Below the pieces are notes generated by a model. It was not told where the DNA came from and did not search any database. It saw only the letters and a list, made by a program, of their open reading frames with translations. The position numbers and the translations under genes were made by a program. A stretch of 64,000 nucleotides of DNA from Delphinapterus leucas (lineage: Eukaryota > Chordata > Mammalia > Artiodactyla > Monodontidae), in NCBI RefSeq assembly GCF_002288925.2, contig NW_022098067.1, positions 5,325,458 to 5,389,457 on the forward strand, read 5' to 3'. Shown piece by piece: positions 34,839 to 46,965 of the stretch. Every line of letters starts with the position of its first letter. Positions within the stretch are counted from its first letter, which is position 1.

Positions 34839-35656
34839 TGTTTTTTTTTTTTTTACATCTTTATTAGAGTATAATTGCTTTACAATGGTGTGTTAGTTTC
34901 TGCTTTATAACAAAGTGATTCAGTTATACATATACATATGCTCCCATATCTCTTCCCTCTTGCGTTTCCTTCCTCCCAACCTCCCTATACCACCCCTCCA
35001 GGCAGTAACAAAGCACCGAGATGATCTCCCTGTGCTATGCGGCTGCTTCCCACTAGCTATCTACCTTACATTTTGTAGTGTATATATGTCCATGCCTCTC
35101 TCTCGCTTTGTCACAACTTACCCTTCCCCCTCCCCATATCCTCAAGTCCATTCTCTAGTAGATCTGTGCTTTATTCCTGTCTTACCCCTAGGTTCTTCAT
35201 GACATTCTTTTTTCTTAAACTCCATATATATGTGGTAGCATATGGTATTTGTCTTTCTCTTTCTGACTTACTTCACTCTGTATGACAGACTCTAGGTCTA
35301 TCCACCTCATAAATAGCTCAACTTCGTTTCTTTTTATGGCTAAGTAATATTCCATTGTATATATGTGCCACATCTTCCTTATCCATTCATCTGATGATGG
35401 ACACTTAGGTTGTTTCCATCTCTGGGATACTGTAAATACAGCTGCAATGAACATTTTGCTACATGACTCTTTGAATTATGGTTTTCTCAGTGCATATGCC
35501 CAGTAGTGGGATTGCTGGGTCATACAGTAGTTCTATTTGTAGTTTTTTAAGGAACCTCATTACTGTTCTCCACAGTGGCTGTACCAATTCACATTCCCAC
35601 CAGCAGTGCAGAGTGTTCCCTTTTCTCCACACCTTCTCCAGCATTTATTGTTTCTA
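34839..35656 (-). mobile_element. L1 3' end, antisense (younger type)
   Basis: Begins with poly-T and reversed TTAACATC-type tail (ACATCTTTATTAGAG), then the reversed younger 3' UTR and ORF2 C-terminus. Reversed frames 35215-35454 and 35459-35644 show FIAAVFT..., [13 protein letters not shown] and DPAIPLLG. The Cys motif is damaged ([13 protein letters not shown]). It stops near 35656 at the poly-T of the next L1. Confidence 0.9.
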
Positions 35657-36035
35657 AATTTTTTTTTAACATCTTTATTGGGGTATAATTGCTTTACAAT
35701 GGTGTGTTAGAATTCTGCTCTATAACAAAGTGAATCAGTTATACATATACATATGTTCCCATATCTCTACCCTCTTGCATCTCTTTCCCTCCCACCCTCC
35801 CTATCCCACCCCTCCAGGCGGTCACAAAGCACCGAGCAGATATCCCTGTGCCATGTGGCTGCTTCCCACTAGCTATCTACCTTACATTTGTTACTGTGTA
35901 TATGTCCATGACTCTCTCTCGCCCTGTCACAGCTCACCCTTCCCCCTCCCCATATCCTCAAGTCCGTTCTCCAGTAGGTCTGTGTCTTTATTCCTGTCTT
36001 ACCCCTAGGTTCTTCATGACATTTTTTTTTTCTTC

Positions 36036-38848
36036 TTAAATTCCATATATATGTGTTAGCATACGGTATTTGTCTTTTTCTTTCTGACTTACTTCACTCT
36101 GTATGACAGACTCTAGGTCTATCCACCTCATTACAAAAAGCTCAATTTCGTTTCTTTTTATGGCTGAGTAATATTCCATTGTATATATGTGCCACACCTT
36201 CTTTATCCATTCATCTGATGATGGGCACTTAGGTTGTTTCCATCTCTGGGCTATTGTAAACAGAGCTGCAATGAACATTGTGGTACATGACTCTTTTTGA
36301 ATTTTGGTTTTCTCAGGGTATATGCCCAGTAGTGGGATTGCTGGGTCATATGGTAGTTCTATTTGTAGTTTTTTAAGGAACCTCCATACTGTTCTCCATA
36401 GTGGCTGAACCAATTCACATTCCCACCAGCAATGCAAGAGTGTTCCCTTTTCTCCACACCCTCTCCAGCATTTATTGTTTCTAGATTTTTTGATGATGGC
36501 CATTCTGACTGCTGTGAGATGATATCTCATTGTAGTTTTGATTTGCATTTCTCTAATGATTAGTGATGTTGAGCATTCTTTCATGTGTTTGTTGGCAGTC
36601 TGTGTGTCTTCTTTGGAGAAATGTCTATTTAGGTCTGCCCATTTTTGGATTGGGTTGTTTGTTTTTTTGTTGTTGAGCTGCATGAGCTGCTTGTAAATTT
36701 TGGAGATTAATCCTTTGTCAGTTGCTTCATTTGCAAGTATTTTCTCCCATTCTGAGGGTTGTCGTCTTTTGGTCTTGTTTATGGTTTCCTTTGCTGTGCA
36801 AAAGCTTTGAAGTTTCATTAGGACCCATTTGATTATTTTTGTTTTTATTTCCATTTCTCTAGGAGGTGGGTCAAAAAGGATCTTGCTGTGATTTATGTCA
36901 TAGAGTGTTCTGCTTATGTTTTCCTCTAAGAATTTGGTAGTTTCTGGCCTTACATTTAGGTCTTTAATCCATTTTGAGCTTATTTTTGTGTGTGGTGTTA
37001 GGGAGTGATCTAATCTCATCATAAATAGGTGTTGAATTTTGTTGAAAGCTTTCTCTGCACCTATTGAGATGATCACATAGTTTTCCTCCTTTAATTTGTA
37101 AATATGGTTTATCACTTGATTGATTTGCATATATTGAAGAATCATTCCATTCCTGGAATAAACCCCACTTGATCATGGTGTATGATCCTTCTAATGTGCT
37201 GTTGGATTCTGTTTGCTAGTATTTTGTTGAGGATTTTTGCATCTATGTTCATTAGTGATATTGGCCTGTAGTTTTCTTTGTGACATCCTTGTCTGGCTGT
37301 GGTATCAAGGTGATGGTGGCTGCGTAGAATGAGTTTGGGAGTTTTCCTCCCTCTGCTATATTTTGGAAGAGTGTGAGAAGGATATGTGTTAGCTCTTCTC
37401 TAAATATTTAATAGAATTCACCTGTGAAGCCATCTGGTCCTGGGCTTTTGTTTGTTGGAAGATTTTTAATTACAGTTTCAATTTCAGTGCTTGTGATTGG
37501 TCTGTTCATATTTTCTATTTCTTCCTGATTCAATCTTGGCAGCTTCTGCATTTCTAAGAATTGTCCGTTTCTTCCAGGTTGTCCATTTTATAGGCATAGA
37601 GTTGCCTGTAGTAATCTCTCATGATCTTTTGTATTTCTGCAGTGTCTGTTGTTACTTCTCCTTTTTCATTTCTACTTCTGTTGATCTGAGTCTTCTCCCT
37701 TTTTTTCTTGATGAGTCTGGCTAATGGTTTATCAATTTTCTTTATCTTCTCAAAGAACCAGTTTTCAGTTTTATTGATCTTTGCTACCATTTCCTTCATT
37801 TCTTTTTCATTTATTTCTAATCTGATTTTTATGCCTTCTTTCCTTCTGCTAACTTTGTGGGGGTTTTGTTCTTCTTTCTCTAATTGCTTTACGTGCAAGG
37901 TTAGGTTGTTTATTCGAGATGTTTCCTATTTCTTAAGGTAGGATTGTATTGCCAAAAACTTGCCTCTTAGAACTGCTTTTGCTGCATCCTATAGGTTTTG
38001 GGTCGTCGTGTCTCCATTGTCATTTGTTTCCAGGTTTTTTTTTCCTCTTTGATTTCTTCAGTGATCACTTCGTTATTAAGTAGTGTATGTGTTTGTAGCT
38101 TCCATTTGTTTGTATTTTTTACAGATGTTTTCCTGTAATTGATATCTAGTCTCATAGCGCTGTGGTCAGAAAAGATACTTGATACAATTTTAATTTTCTT
38201 AAATTTACCAAGGCTTGATTTGTGACCCAAGATATGATCTATCCTGGAGAATGTCCCATGAGCACTTGAGGAAAAGGTGTATTCTGTTGTTTTTGGATGG
38301 AATGTCCTATAAATGTCGATTAAGTCCATCTTGTTGAATGTATCATTTAAAGCTTGTGTTTCCTTATTTATTTTCATATTTGATGATCTGTCAATTGGTG
38401 AAAGTGCGGTGTTAAAGTCCCCTACTATGAATGTGTTACTGTCAATTTCCCCTTTTATGGTTGTTAGTATTTGCCTTATGTATTGAGGTGCTCCTATGTT
38501 GGGTGAATAAATATTTACAGCTGTTATATCTTCATCTTGGATCGATCCCTTGATCATTATGTAGTGTCCTTCTTTGTCTCTTCTAATAGTCTTTATTTTA
38601 AAGTCTATTTTGTCTGATATGAGAATTGCTACTCCAGCTTTCTTTCGGTTTTCATCTGCATGGCATATAGTTTTCCATCCCCTTACTTTCAATCTGTATA
38701 TGTCCCTAGGTCTGAAGTGGGTCTCTTGTAGACAGCATATATATGGGTCTTGTTTTTGTATCCATTCAGCCAATCTGTGTCTTTTGGTGGGAGCACTTAG
38801 TCCATTTACCTTTAAGGTAATTATCGACATTTATATTTCTATTCCCAT
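36036..38848 (-). pseudogene. L1 ORF2 pseudogene with RT-core deletion
   Basis: ATG at 38846-38848 is followed by a TAA at codon 6; an internal ATG reopens a 287-codon endonuclease frame (37967-38830). There the first active-site Asn is Lys (TLKVNGLS, codon 38810-38812), while LQETHF, GDFNT and FSDH remain. After frameshifts, a 369-codon frame (36036-37145) gives part of the RT ([13 protein letters not shown]) joined directly to [14 protein letters not shown]. The join removes the FADD motif. The C-terminal Cys motif [18 protein letters not shown] is intact. The protein could not copy RNA. Confidence 0.93.
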
Positions 38849-38906
38849 TTTCTTAATTGTTTTGGGTTTGTTATTGTAGGTCTTTTCCTTCTCTTCTGTT
38901 TCTTTC

Positions 38907-39777
38907 CTAGAGAAGTTCCTTTAGCAATTGTTTTAAAGCTGGTTTTGTGGTGCTGAGTTCTCTTAGCTTTTGCTTGTCTGTAAAGGTTTTAATTTCTCCA
39001 TCAAATCCGAATGAGATACTTGCTGGGTAGAGTTATCTTTGTTGTAGGTTTTTCTCCTTTATCACTTTAAATATGCCCTGCCACTCCCTTCTGGCTTGCA
39101 GTTTCTGCTTAAAGATCAGCTGTTAACCTTATGCAGATTCCTTTGTGTGTTATTTGTTGTTTTTCCCTTGGTGCTTTTAATATTTTTTCTTTGATTTAAT
39201 TTTTGATAGTTTCATTAATATATGTCTTGGTGTGTTTCTGCTTGGATTTTCTGTATGGGACTCTGTGCTTCATGGACTTCATTAACTATTTCCTTTCTCA
39301 TATTAGGTAAGTTTCCAACTATAATCTCTTTAAATATTTTCTCAGGCCCTTTCTTTTTCTCTTCTTCTTCTGGGACCCCTATAATTCATATGTTATTGCG
39401 TTTAATGTTGTCCCAGAGGTCTCTGAGAGTGTCCTCAGTTCTTTTCATTCTTTTCTTTATTCTGTCCTGTGGTAATTATTTCCACTATTTTATCTTCCGG
39501 GTTACTTATCTGTTCTTCTCAGTTATTCTGCTACTGATCACTTCTAGAGAATTTTTAATTTAATTTATTGTGCTGTTCATCATTGTTTGTTTGTTCTTCT
39601 AGGTCTTGTTAAACATTTCTTGTAATTTCTCCATTCTATTTCCAAGATTTGTATTATCTTTACTATCATTACTCTGAATTCTTTTTCAGGTAGACTGCCC
39701 TTTTCTTCTTCATTTGTTTGGTCTTATGGATTTTCACCTTGCTCCATTGTCTGCTGGGTGTTTCTCTGTCTTCTCGT
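38907..39777 (-). pseudogene. L1 ORF1 pseudogene, start codon lost
   Basis: The position of the usual ATG (39775-39777) reads ACG. Text downstream follows ORF1: reversed CTTCATCTG is altered, and coiled-coil and RRM-region text is broken by stops and indels. The stop TAG is at 38907-38909 after the usual leucine-rich end. It lies between 5' UTR and ORF2 of the antisense L1, about 58 bases from the ORF2 start. Confidence 0.85.
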
Positions 39778-40811
39778 TTTGTTTAACTTACTGTGTTTGG
39801 GGGTCTCCTTTTCACAGGCTGCAGGGTCATAGTTCTCGTTGTTTTTGGTGTCTGTCTCCAGGGGCTAAGGTTTTTTCAGTGGGTTGTGTATGCTTCTGGA
39901 TGGTGGGGATTAGTGCCTGTGTTTTGGTGGATGAGGCTGGACCTTGTCCTTCTGGTGGGCAGGTCCCTGGGAAGTTGTCCCTGGATCCCGGGACCCTGGC
40001 AGTGATGGGCTGCATAGGCTTCCATGAGGGGTTGTGTGGATAGTGACCTGTGCTTGCACACAGGCTTCTTTGTGGTGGCTGCAGCAACCTTATCATCCCA
40101 TGCCCGTCTCTGGGGTCCGTGCTCTTAGCCGTGGTTCACAATTGTCTCTGGAGCTCCTTTAAGTGGCGCTTTTAATCCCTTCTCCTTGTGCATCAGGAAA
40201 GAAAGAGGCAAGTAAAAGTCTCTTGCCTCTTCAGCATGTCCAAACATTTTCCCGGACTCCCTCTCAGATAGCTGTGGTGCACTAGTCCCTTCAGGCTGTG
40301 TAAACTAAGCCAACCCCAGTCCTCTCCCTGTGATTCGACCGAATCCTGAGCCTCATGTCCCAGCTCCCGCCTGCCCCGGAGGGTGAGCAGACAGGCCTCT
40401 CAAGCTGGTGAGTGCTCTTAGGCACCCATCCTCTGTGCGGGAATCTCTCCACTTTGCCCTCTGCACCCCTGTTGCTGTGCTCTCCTCCATGGCCCCGAAC
40501 CCCCCCCTCCACCACCCACAGTCTCGCCCCACGAAATGGCTTCCTAATGTGTGGAAACCTTTCTTCCTTCACAGCTCCCTCTCAGTGGTGCAGGTCCCGT
40601 CCCTATTCTTTTGTTTCTGTTTTTTCTTTTTTCTTTTGCCCTACCCAGGTACGTGGGGAGTTTCTTGCCTTTTGGGGGGTCTGAGGTCTTCTGCCAGAGT
40701 TCAGTAGGTGTTCTCTAGGAGCTGTTCCACATGTAGATGTATTTCTCATGTATTTGTGGAGAGGAAGGTGATCGCCATGTGTTACTCTCCTGCCATCTTG
40801 AAGCTCTTCTC
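39778..40811 (-). promoter_or_regulatory. L1 5' UTR with internal deletion
   Basis: GC-rich, 1.03 kb against 1.94 kb in the other full-length L1. Text up to the equivalent of GATCCAGGGACAACTTCCC joins directly to the equivalent of CTGCCCACCAGAAGGACAAG. I see no GT..AG at the join, so ordinary splicing is not evident. The overlapping 99- and 90-codon plus frames here are by-products. Confidence 0.85.
40792..40799 (+). promoter_or_regulatory. YY1-like site at L1 position +13 to +20
   Basis: GCCATCTT, the YY1 core, at the 5' end of the antisense L1. It sits within one base of its place in the sense L1 at 19702-19709. Confidence 0.6.
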
Positions 40812-41909
40812 CCAGACAGCAATCTTGATCTTAAGATACTTCCAAGTGTGTAGTTTATTAACCATGATTCTTAATAAAACTAAAAACCTTCATACTTCGT
40901 CTCTAAATGTCTTAAGGAAAAGAAAAGCAAATGTATGATCCAGGGACTGGGAAACACAAGATAATTTGACCAGGCAGGCCTCACTTCAGAAGTTCAGTGT
41001 TGTCAGTGCTGAGTCTCCCTTTTCTCTCTCTAGGTTTAATGGCACTTCAGTTGCTGCTAACAGCTCCATGTTCATTTATTTTCAGGTATTTCTCCTCTCT
41101 TGAAAAGTTATTAAGTTGATTCCAGGATAGTTTCCAGTGAGCCTGAGTCATGTGCTCATCCTCTTTGTGAAGTTAGTAGTGGCAAGCATGTGAATGGGAA
41201 AGGTAGAGAGGGTCAAGACTCCATGATTGGCAGGCAGTTCCAGCATATTGGACAAGGAAAAACCATACTACCACTTCAACTTCAAAAACAGTTGTGTAAG
41301 TTATGCAAATTAATGTAAAAGGAAGAATTTGTTATATTCTGCACAAATGATATAAAGAAATATTAGTGGGGTTCATAGGAGCAGATAATCTCTTTTGACT
41401 GTAAGTGATCAGTAAAACCTTATAAAGAGGTAAGATTTTATTTTGGAACTGATATGAACTCCAATATAAACTTTAAGCAGGTGTGAGGGGAGAAGTAAAT
41501 GCTACACAGAGAAATTCTATTAATGTGGTATTTCACAGGGTTTGTAAAAGGACACGACAGACTGCATGTAGTCAGGATATCTAATGTAATCAAAATGGAG
41601 TTGGGGATTGTTGGGGAGGCAAAAAGGAAAGAACAGAGAACGATTCCCATTGCTGAGCTCCTGAGAACTTACTTCTTTTTTTATAATAAGGAATATATGT
41701 GAGTTTCAGGTGTGGGCAGTGATTCTCCTCTCCATTGTATGATTTGATAAGAGAACCTCTTCTTTTGAGGGGAAGAGTGAGTGGAGTGGGAATAAGGTTT
41801 GAGGTTCTCAGTTACTTCTGAGAAGGAAGTAGCTCTTCATGTGACAAGAATACACATTGCAAAATATGCAGTAATGAAGAAAAAAATCATTTGTTAAGAA
41901 TCCTTACTA
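40812..41909. other. No clear feature
   Basis: About 1.1 kb between two L1s. It holds splice-acceptor-like runs (CTCTCTCTAG ending 41033, TTTATTTTCAG ending 41085) but no open exon-like frame or repeat that I can name. Confidence 0.35.
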
Positions 41910-44202
41910 CCAGGCTTCCTGAGGGATAAGACAGTGGAATAGAAGGATGTTGACCTCACCTACTTTCACAAGCACACCAAAATCACAGCTAAATGCTGAA
42001 TAACCATTGATTTAAAAAAAAAAAGTGGAACCTACTCAAAAAGATACTCTACATCAAAAGACATAAAGAAGAAACCCAACTAGATGGTAAGAGGGGTACA
42101 CTCACGATATAATCAAATCTCATACTCCCTGGGTGGGTGACCCACATACTGGAGAACAATTATATCACAGAAGTTCTCCCAGAAGAGTGAACGTTCTGAG
42201 CCCCACATCAGTCTGGGTGTCTGGCATTAGGAGAAAAAGCTCCCAGAACATTTGGCTTTGAAGGTCAGTAGGGCTTGAGTGCAGGAGCTCCACAGGACTG
42301 GGGGAAACAGACACTCCACTCTTGGAAGGTGCACACAAGTTCTTGTGTGCACCAGGACCCAAGGAAAAAGCAGTGACTTCATAGGATCCTGGGGCAGACT
42401 TATCTGCTGGTCTTGTAGGTTCTCTTGGGGAAGTGGGAGGCAGATGTAGCTCACTGTGCCGACAAGGACACTGGTGGTAGATGTATCAGGGAATATTCTT
42501 CAGTGTGAGCTCTCCTGGAAGCCATCATTTTGGCGTCAAGACCTGGCCCCACCTAACAGCCTATAGGCTCCAGTTCTGGGATGCCTCAGGCCAAACAACC
42601 AACAGGGTCAGAAAACAACCCCATACAATGGGAAGCAGGCTGCCTAAAGTCTTCCTGAGCCCACATCAACATCTAAACCCACTGCTTGACAGAGCCCTGT
42701 CCACCAGAGAGCCAAGACACAGCTCCACACACCAGTGGGCAAACATTGGACCCTCCCACGAGGAAACCTGCACGAACCTCTAGACTAGCATCAACCATCA
42801 AAGGGCAGACCCCAGAAACAAGAAAATTTTGATCCAGCTCACTGTGGAATTGATTCTACAAATGCAGATCAGAACCTATCCTGGGACAAGGTGGTCCCTG
42901 GACCTTAAATGATGCATTAGATCAGGTGAATTTCATTGATACTTACAGAGCATTCCATCTGAAAGCAGGACGTTACACATTCTTTTCATGTGCATATGGA
43001 ACATTCTCCAGAATAGATCACATGCTGGGCTACAAAGCAAACCTCTGTAAATTTATGAAAATTGAAATCATATCCAGCATCTGTTCTGACCACAATGCTA
43101 TGAGAGTAGAAATCAACTACGAGAAAAAAACATAAACATGTGGAGGCTAAAAAATATACTACTAAACAACTAATAGATTAATGAAGAAATCAAACAGGAA
43201 ATTTAAAAAATACCTAGAGACAAAGGAAATTGAAAACCGGATGATCAAAACCTATAGGATGCAGCAAAAGCAGTTCTAAGAGGGAAGTTTATAGCAATAA
43301 AATCTTACCTCAGGAAACAAAAAAATTCTCAAATAAACAAACTAACCATACACCTAAATCAACTAGACAAAGAACAAACAAAAGCCAAAGTTAGTAGAAG
43401 GAAAGAAATCAAGAAGATCAAGAGCTGAAGTAAATAAAATAGAGACTAAAAAAAAAAAATAGAAAATGTGAATAAAGCTAAAATCTGTTTTTTGAAAAGA
43501 TTAACAGAATTGGTAAACATTTAGCCAGACTCATAAAGAATAAAAAGGGAGAGGGCTCAGATCAATAAGGTTAGAAATAAAAAAGAAGTTACAACTGACA
43601 CCACAGAAATACAAAGGACCATGAGCGACTACTATAAGCAACTATACCAAACTAAATTGGACAGCCTCAAAGAAATGGGCAAATTCTTAGAAAGGTACAA
43701 TCTCCAAAGAGTGAACCAGGAAGAAATAAAAAATATGAACAGTCCAATTACAAGTACTGAAATCGAATTTATGATTAAAAACTCCCAAGAAACCAAAGTC
43801 CAGGACCATATGGCTTCACAGGTGAATTCTATCAAACATTTAGAGAAGAGTTAACAACTACCTTTCTGAAACTATTCCAAAAAATTGTAGAAGAAGGAAC
43901 ACTTCCAAACTCATTCTGCAAGGCCATCAACACCCTGATACCAATACCAGACAAAGATATCACAGAAAAAGAGTTTTACAGGGCAATAATCACTGATGAA
44001 CATGGACCCAAAAATTCTCAACAAAATACAAGCAAAATGAAAGCAACAGTACCTTAAAAGGATCATACACCATGATGAAGTGGGATTTATCCCAGGGATG
44101 TGAGAATTTTTCAGTATCCACAAATCAATCAAGGTGATATACCACATTAACAAACTGAACAATAAAAACTGTTTGATTATCTCAATAGGTGCAGAAAAAG
44201 GT

Positions 44203-44395
44203 TTTGTGACCACCTAGAGAGGTGGGATAGGTAGGGTGGGAAGAAGGGAGACACAAGAGGGAAGAGATATGGGGATATATGCATATGTATAGCTGATTCA
44301 CTTTGTTATAAAGCAGAAACTAACACACTATTGTAAAGCAATTATACTTCAATAAAGATGTTAAAAAAAATAAATCTAACCAAATCAAATCAAAA
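44203..44395 (+). mobile_element. Short 5'-truncated L1 insertion (3' UTR only, younger type)
   Basis: GGTTTTGTGACCACCTAGAG through AATTATACTTCAATAAAGAT and an A-rich tail is only the last ~165 bases of a younger L1. It sits between GCAGAAAAAG and AAATTCAACACCAATTT of the host ORF2, replacing a few host bases. AATAAA is intact. Confidence 0.85.
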
Positions 44396-46104
44396 AAAAT
44401 TCAACACCAATTTATAGCAAAAACTCTTCAGAGAATGGACATAGAGGGAACCTACCTCAACATAATAAACTCCATATATGACAAACCCTCAGCTAACATC
44501 CTACATCATACTCAATGGTGAAAAGCTGAAAGCATTTCCTGTAAGATCAGGAAAAAGACAATGATGTCCACTCGCCATTTTTATTCAAAATAGTTTTGGA
44601 AGTTCTAGCAACAGCAATTAGAGAAGGGAAAGAAATAAATGGGATCCAAATTGAAAAGAATAACTAAAACTGTCACTGTTTCAGATGACATGATCCTAAA
44701 GATGTTACCACAAAACTACTAGAACTCGTCCTGTAAAGCCACAGGATACAAAATTAATACACAGAGACTTGCATTTCTATACACTAAAAACAAAAGTTCA
44801 GAAAGAAATTAAGGTAAATTATCCGATTTACCATTAATTCCAAAAGGATAAAATACATAGGAATAAACTTTACTAAAGAGGCAAAAGACATGTACTCTGA
44901 AAACTATAGGATGCTGATGAAGGGAATCGAAGATGACACAAACAGATGGAAAGATATACAATGTTCTTGGATTGGAACAATCAATATTGTCAAAATGATT
45001 GTACTACCCAAAGCAATTTACAGATTCAATGCAATTCTTATCATTTTACCAATGGCATTTTTCACAGAACTAGAATTAAAAATTTTACAATTTGTATGGA
45101 AACACAAAAGACTCTGAATAGCCAAAGCAATCTTGAGAAAGAAAAATGGAGCTGGAGGAATCAGGCCCCCTGATTTCAGACAATAATCCAAAGCTACAGT
45201 AATCAAGACAGTATGGTAATGGCACAAAAACAGACATATAGATCAATGGAACCAGATAGAAAGCCCAGAAATGTATCAATGCATCTATAATCAATTAATC
45301 TATAACAAAGAAAGCAAGAATATACAATGGAGAAAAGACAGTGTCTTTAGTAAGTGGTGTTGGGAAAACTGGACAGCTACATATAAAAGAATGAAATTAG
45401 AACATTCTCTAACACTACTCACAAAAGTAAACAAACTGGATTAAAGACCTAAATATAATACCAGATATTATAAAACTGCTAGAGGAAAATATGGGCAGAA
45501 CACTTTTTGACTTAGGTCACAGCAATATCCATTGGATTCATCTCCTAAAGTAATGGGAATAAATGTAAACAATTGGGACCTAATTTAACTTAAAAGCTTT
45601 TGCACAGCAAAAGAAACCATAAACAAAACAAAAAGACAAGCTACAGAATGGGAGAAAACATGTGCAACAATGCTACTGACAAGGAATTATTCTCCAAAAT
45701 ATACAAACAGCTCATTCAGCTCAATATCAAAAAAATAACCCAATCAAAGAATTGGCAGAGATCAAAATAAACATTTCTTCAAAGAAAACACAGATGGCCG
45801 AAAGGCACATGAAAATGTGCTCAACATCAATAATGATTAGAGAAATGCAAATCAAAACTACAATGAGGTATCACCTCACACCAGTCAGAGTGGCCATCAT
45901 AAAAAAGTCTACAAGTAACAAAGGCTGGAGAGGGTGTGGAGAAAAAGATCCCTCCCACACTGTTGGTGGGAATGTAAAGTGGTACATCCTCTATGGAGAA
46001 CAGTATGGGGATTCCTTGAAAATTAAAAATAGAGCATCCATATGATTCTGCAATCCCACTCCTGGGCACATATCCAGAGAAAGCCATAATTCGAAAGAAA
46101 CATA

Positions 46105-46965
46105 TCCTCTCAAAACCAGCTTTTTATCCTCTCAAAAACCAGCTTTTAGTTTGATTGATCTTTGATATTGTTTCCTTCATTCCTTGTTCATCTGATGTTT
46201 ATGATTTCTTTCCATCTGTTAAATTTGGTTTTTCTTTCTCTAATTGCTTTAGGTGTAAGGTTTGGTTGTTTATTTGAGATGTTTCTGGTTCCTTGAGGTA
46301 GGATTTTATTGCTATAAACTTCTCTCTTAGAACTGCTTTTGCTGCATCCCGTAGGTTTTGGGTCACTGTGTTTTCATTGTCATTTGTTTCTAGGTTCTTT
46401 TTTTTTTTTTTTTGCAGTACATGGGCCTCTCACTGCTGTGGCCTCTCCCGTTCAGACATGCAGACTCAGCGGCCATGGCTCACAGACCCAGCCTCTCCGT
46501 GGCATGTAGGATCCTCCCGAACTGGGGCATGAACCTGTGTCCCCGGCCTCGGCAGGCAGATTCTCAACCACTGCGCCACCAGGGAAGCCCTCTAGATATT
46601 TTTTTATTTCCTCTCTGACTTCTTCAGTGATCTCTTGGTTATTAAGTAGTCTATTGTTTAGCCTCCATGTGTTTGTATTTTTTACAGATTTTCTCCTGTA
46701 ATTGACATGGTGACATGGACTTATATATACTACTAAACGTAAAATAGAGAGCTAGTGGGAAGTAGCTGCATAGCAAAGGGAAATCAGCTCGGTGCTTTGT
46801 GACCACCTAGAGGAGTGGGATAGAGAGGGTGGGAGGGAGACGCAAGAGGGAGGAGATATGGGGACATATGTATATGTATAGCTGATTCACGTTGTTATAA
46901 AGCAGAAATGGACACACCATTGTAAAGCAATTATACTCCAATAAAGATGTTAAAAAAACAAACAA
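46105..46965. mobile_element. 5'-inverted L1 insertion (twin-priming pattern)
   Basis: The first ~600 bases (46105-46707) are antisense L1 from the endonuclease/linker region (CTCTAATTGCTTTAGGTGTA, TAGAACTGCTTTTGCTGCAT). At about 46708 orientation flips to the sense 3' UTR, running to AATAAAGATGTT and an A-rich tail (46965). This head-inverted, tail-sense form is the signature of twin priming during target-primed reverse transcription. The host L1 text continues on both sides. A 22-bp near-perfect tandem repeat (TATCCTCTCAAAA-CCAGC) sits at the left end. A CHR SINE later entered the inverted part. Confidence 0.88.
46398..46590 (-). mobile_element. CHR-type SINE, antisense
   Basis: Poly-T (46398-46413) then TGCAGTACATGGGCCTCTC through to CACTGCGCCACCAGGGAAGC. 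Flanks TCTAGG (46389-46394) and TCTAGA (46591-46596) may be a short decayed target duplication. It sits inside the inverted half of the L1 insertion, so is the youngest of the three nested layers. Confidence 0.92.

Larger units (their letters stand above)
35657..40811 (-). mobile_element. L1 with intact 5' and 3' ends but two internal deletions, antisense
   Basis: About 5.15 kb. Poly-T and reversed 3' UTR (35657-36035), ORF2 (36036-38848), ORF1 (38907-39777) and 5' UTR (39778-40811) are all present in order. Against the full-length L1 at 19691-26722, about 1.0 kb of ORF2 (the part equal to roughly 24391-25388) and about 0.9 kb of 5' UTR (roughly 20541-21463) are missing. The 5' end carries the YY1-like octamer. 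I found no convincing target duplication. Confidence 0.92.

Noticed and set aside
36036..37145. 369-codon frame as a host gene
   Set aside because: It is L1 ORF2 C-terminal sequence with an internal deletion, inside an element with both UTRs.
40408..40707. 99-codon and 90-codon plus-strand frames
   Set aside because: They are antisense to the L1 5' UTR.
40990..41090. Strong acceptor-like runs CTCTCTCTAG and TTTATTTTCAG
   Set aside because: No open frame or donor site around them that suggests an exon.
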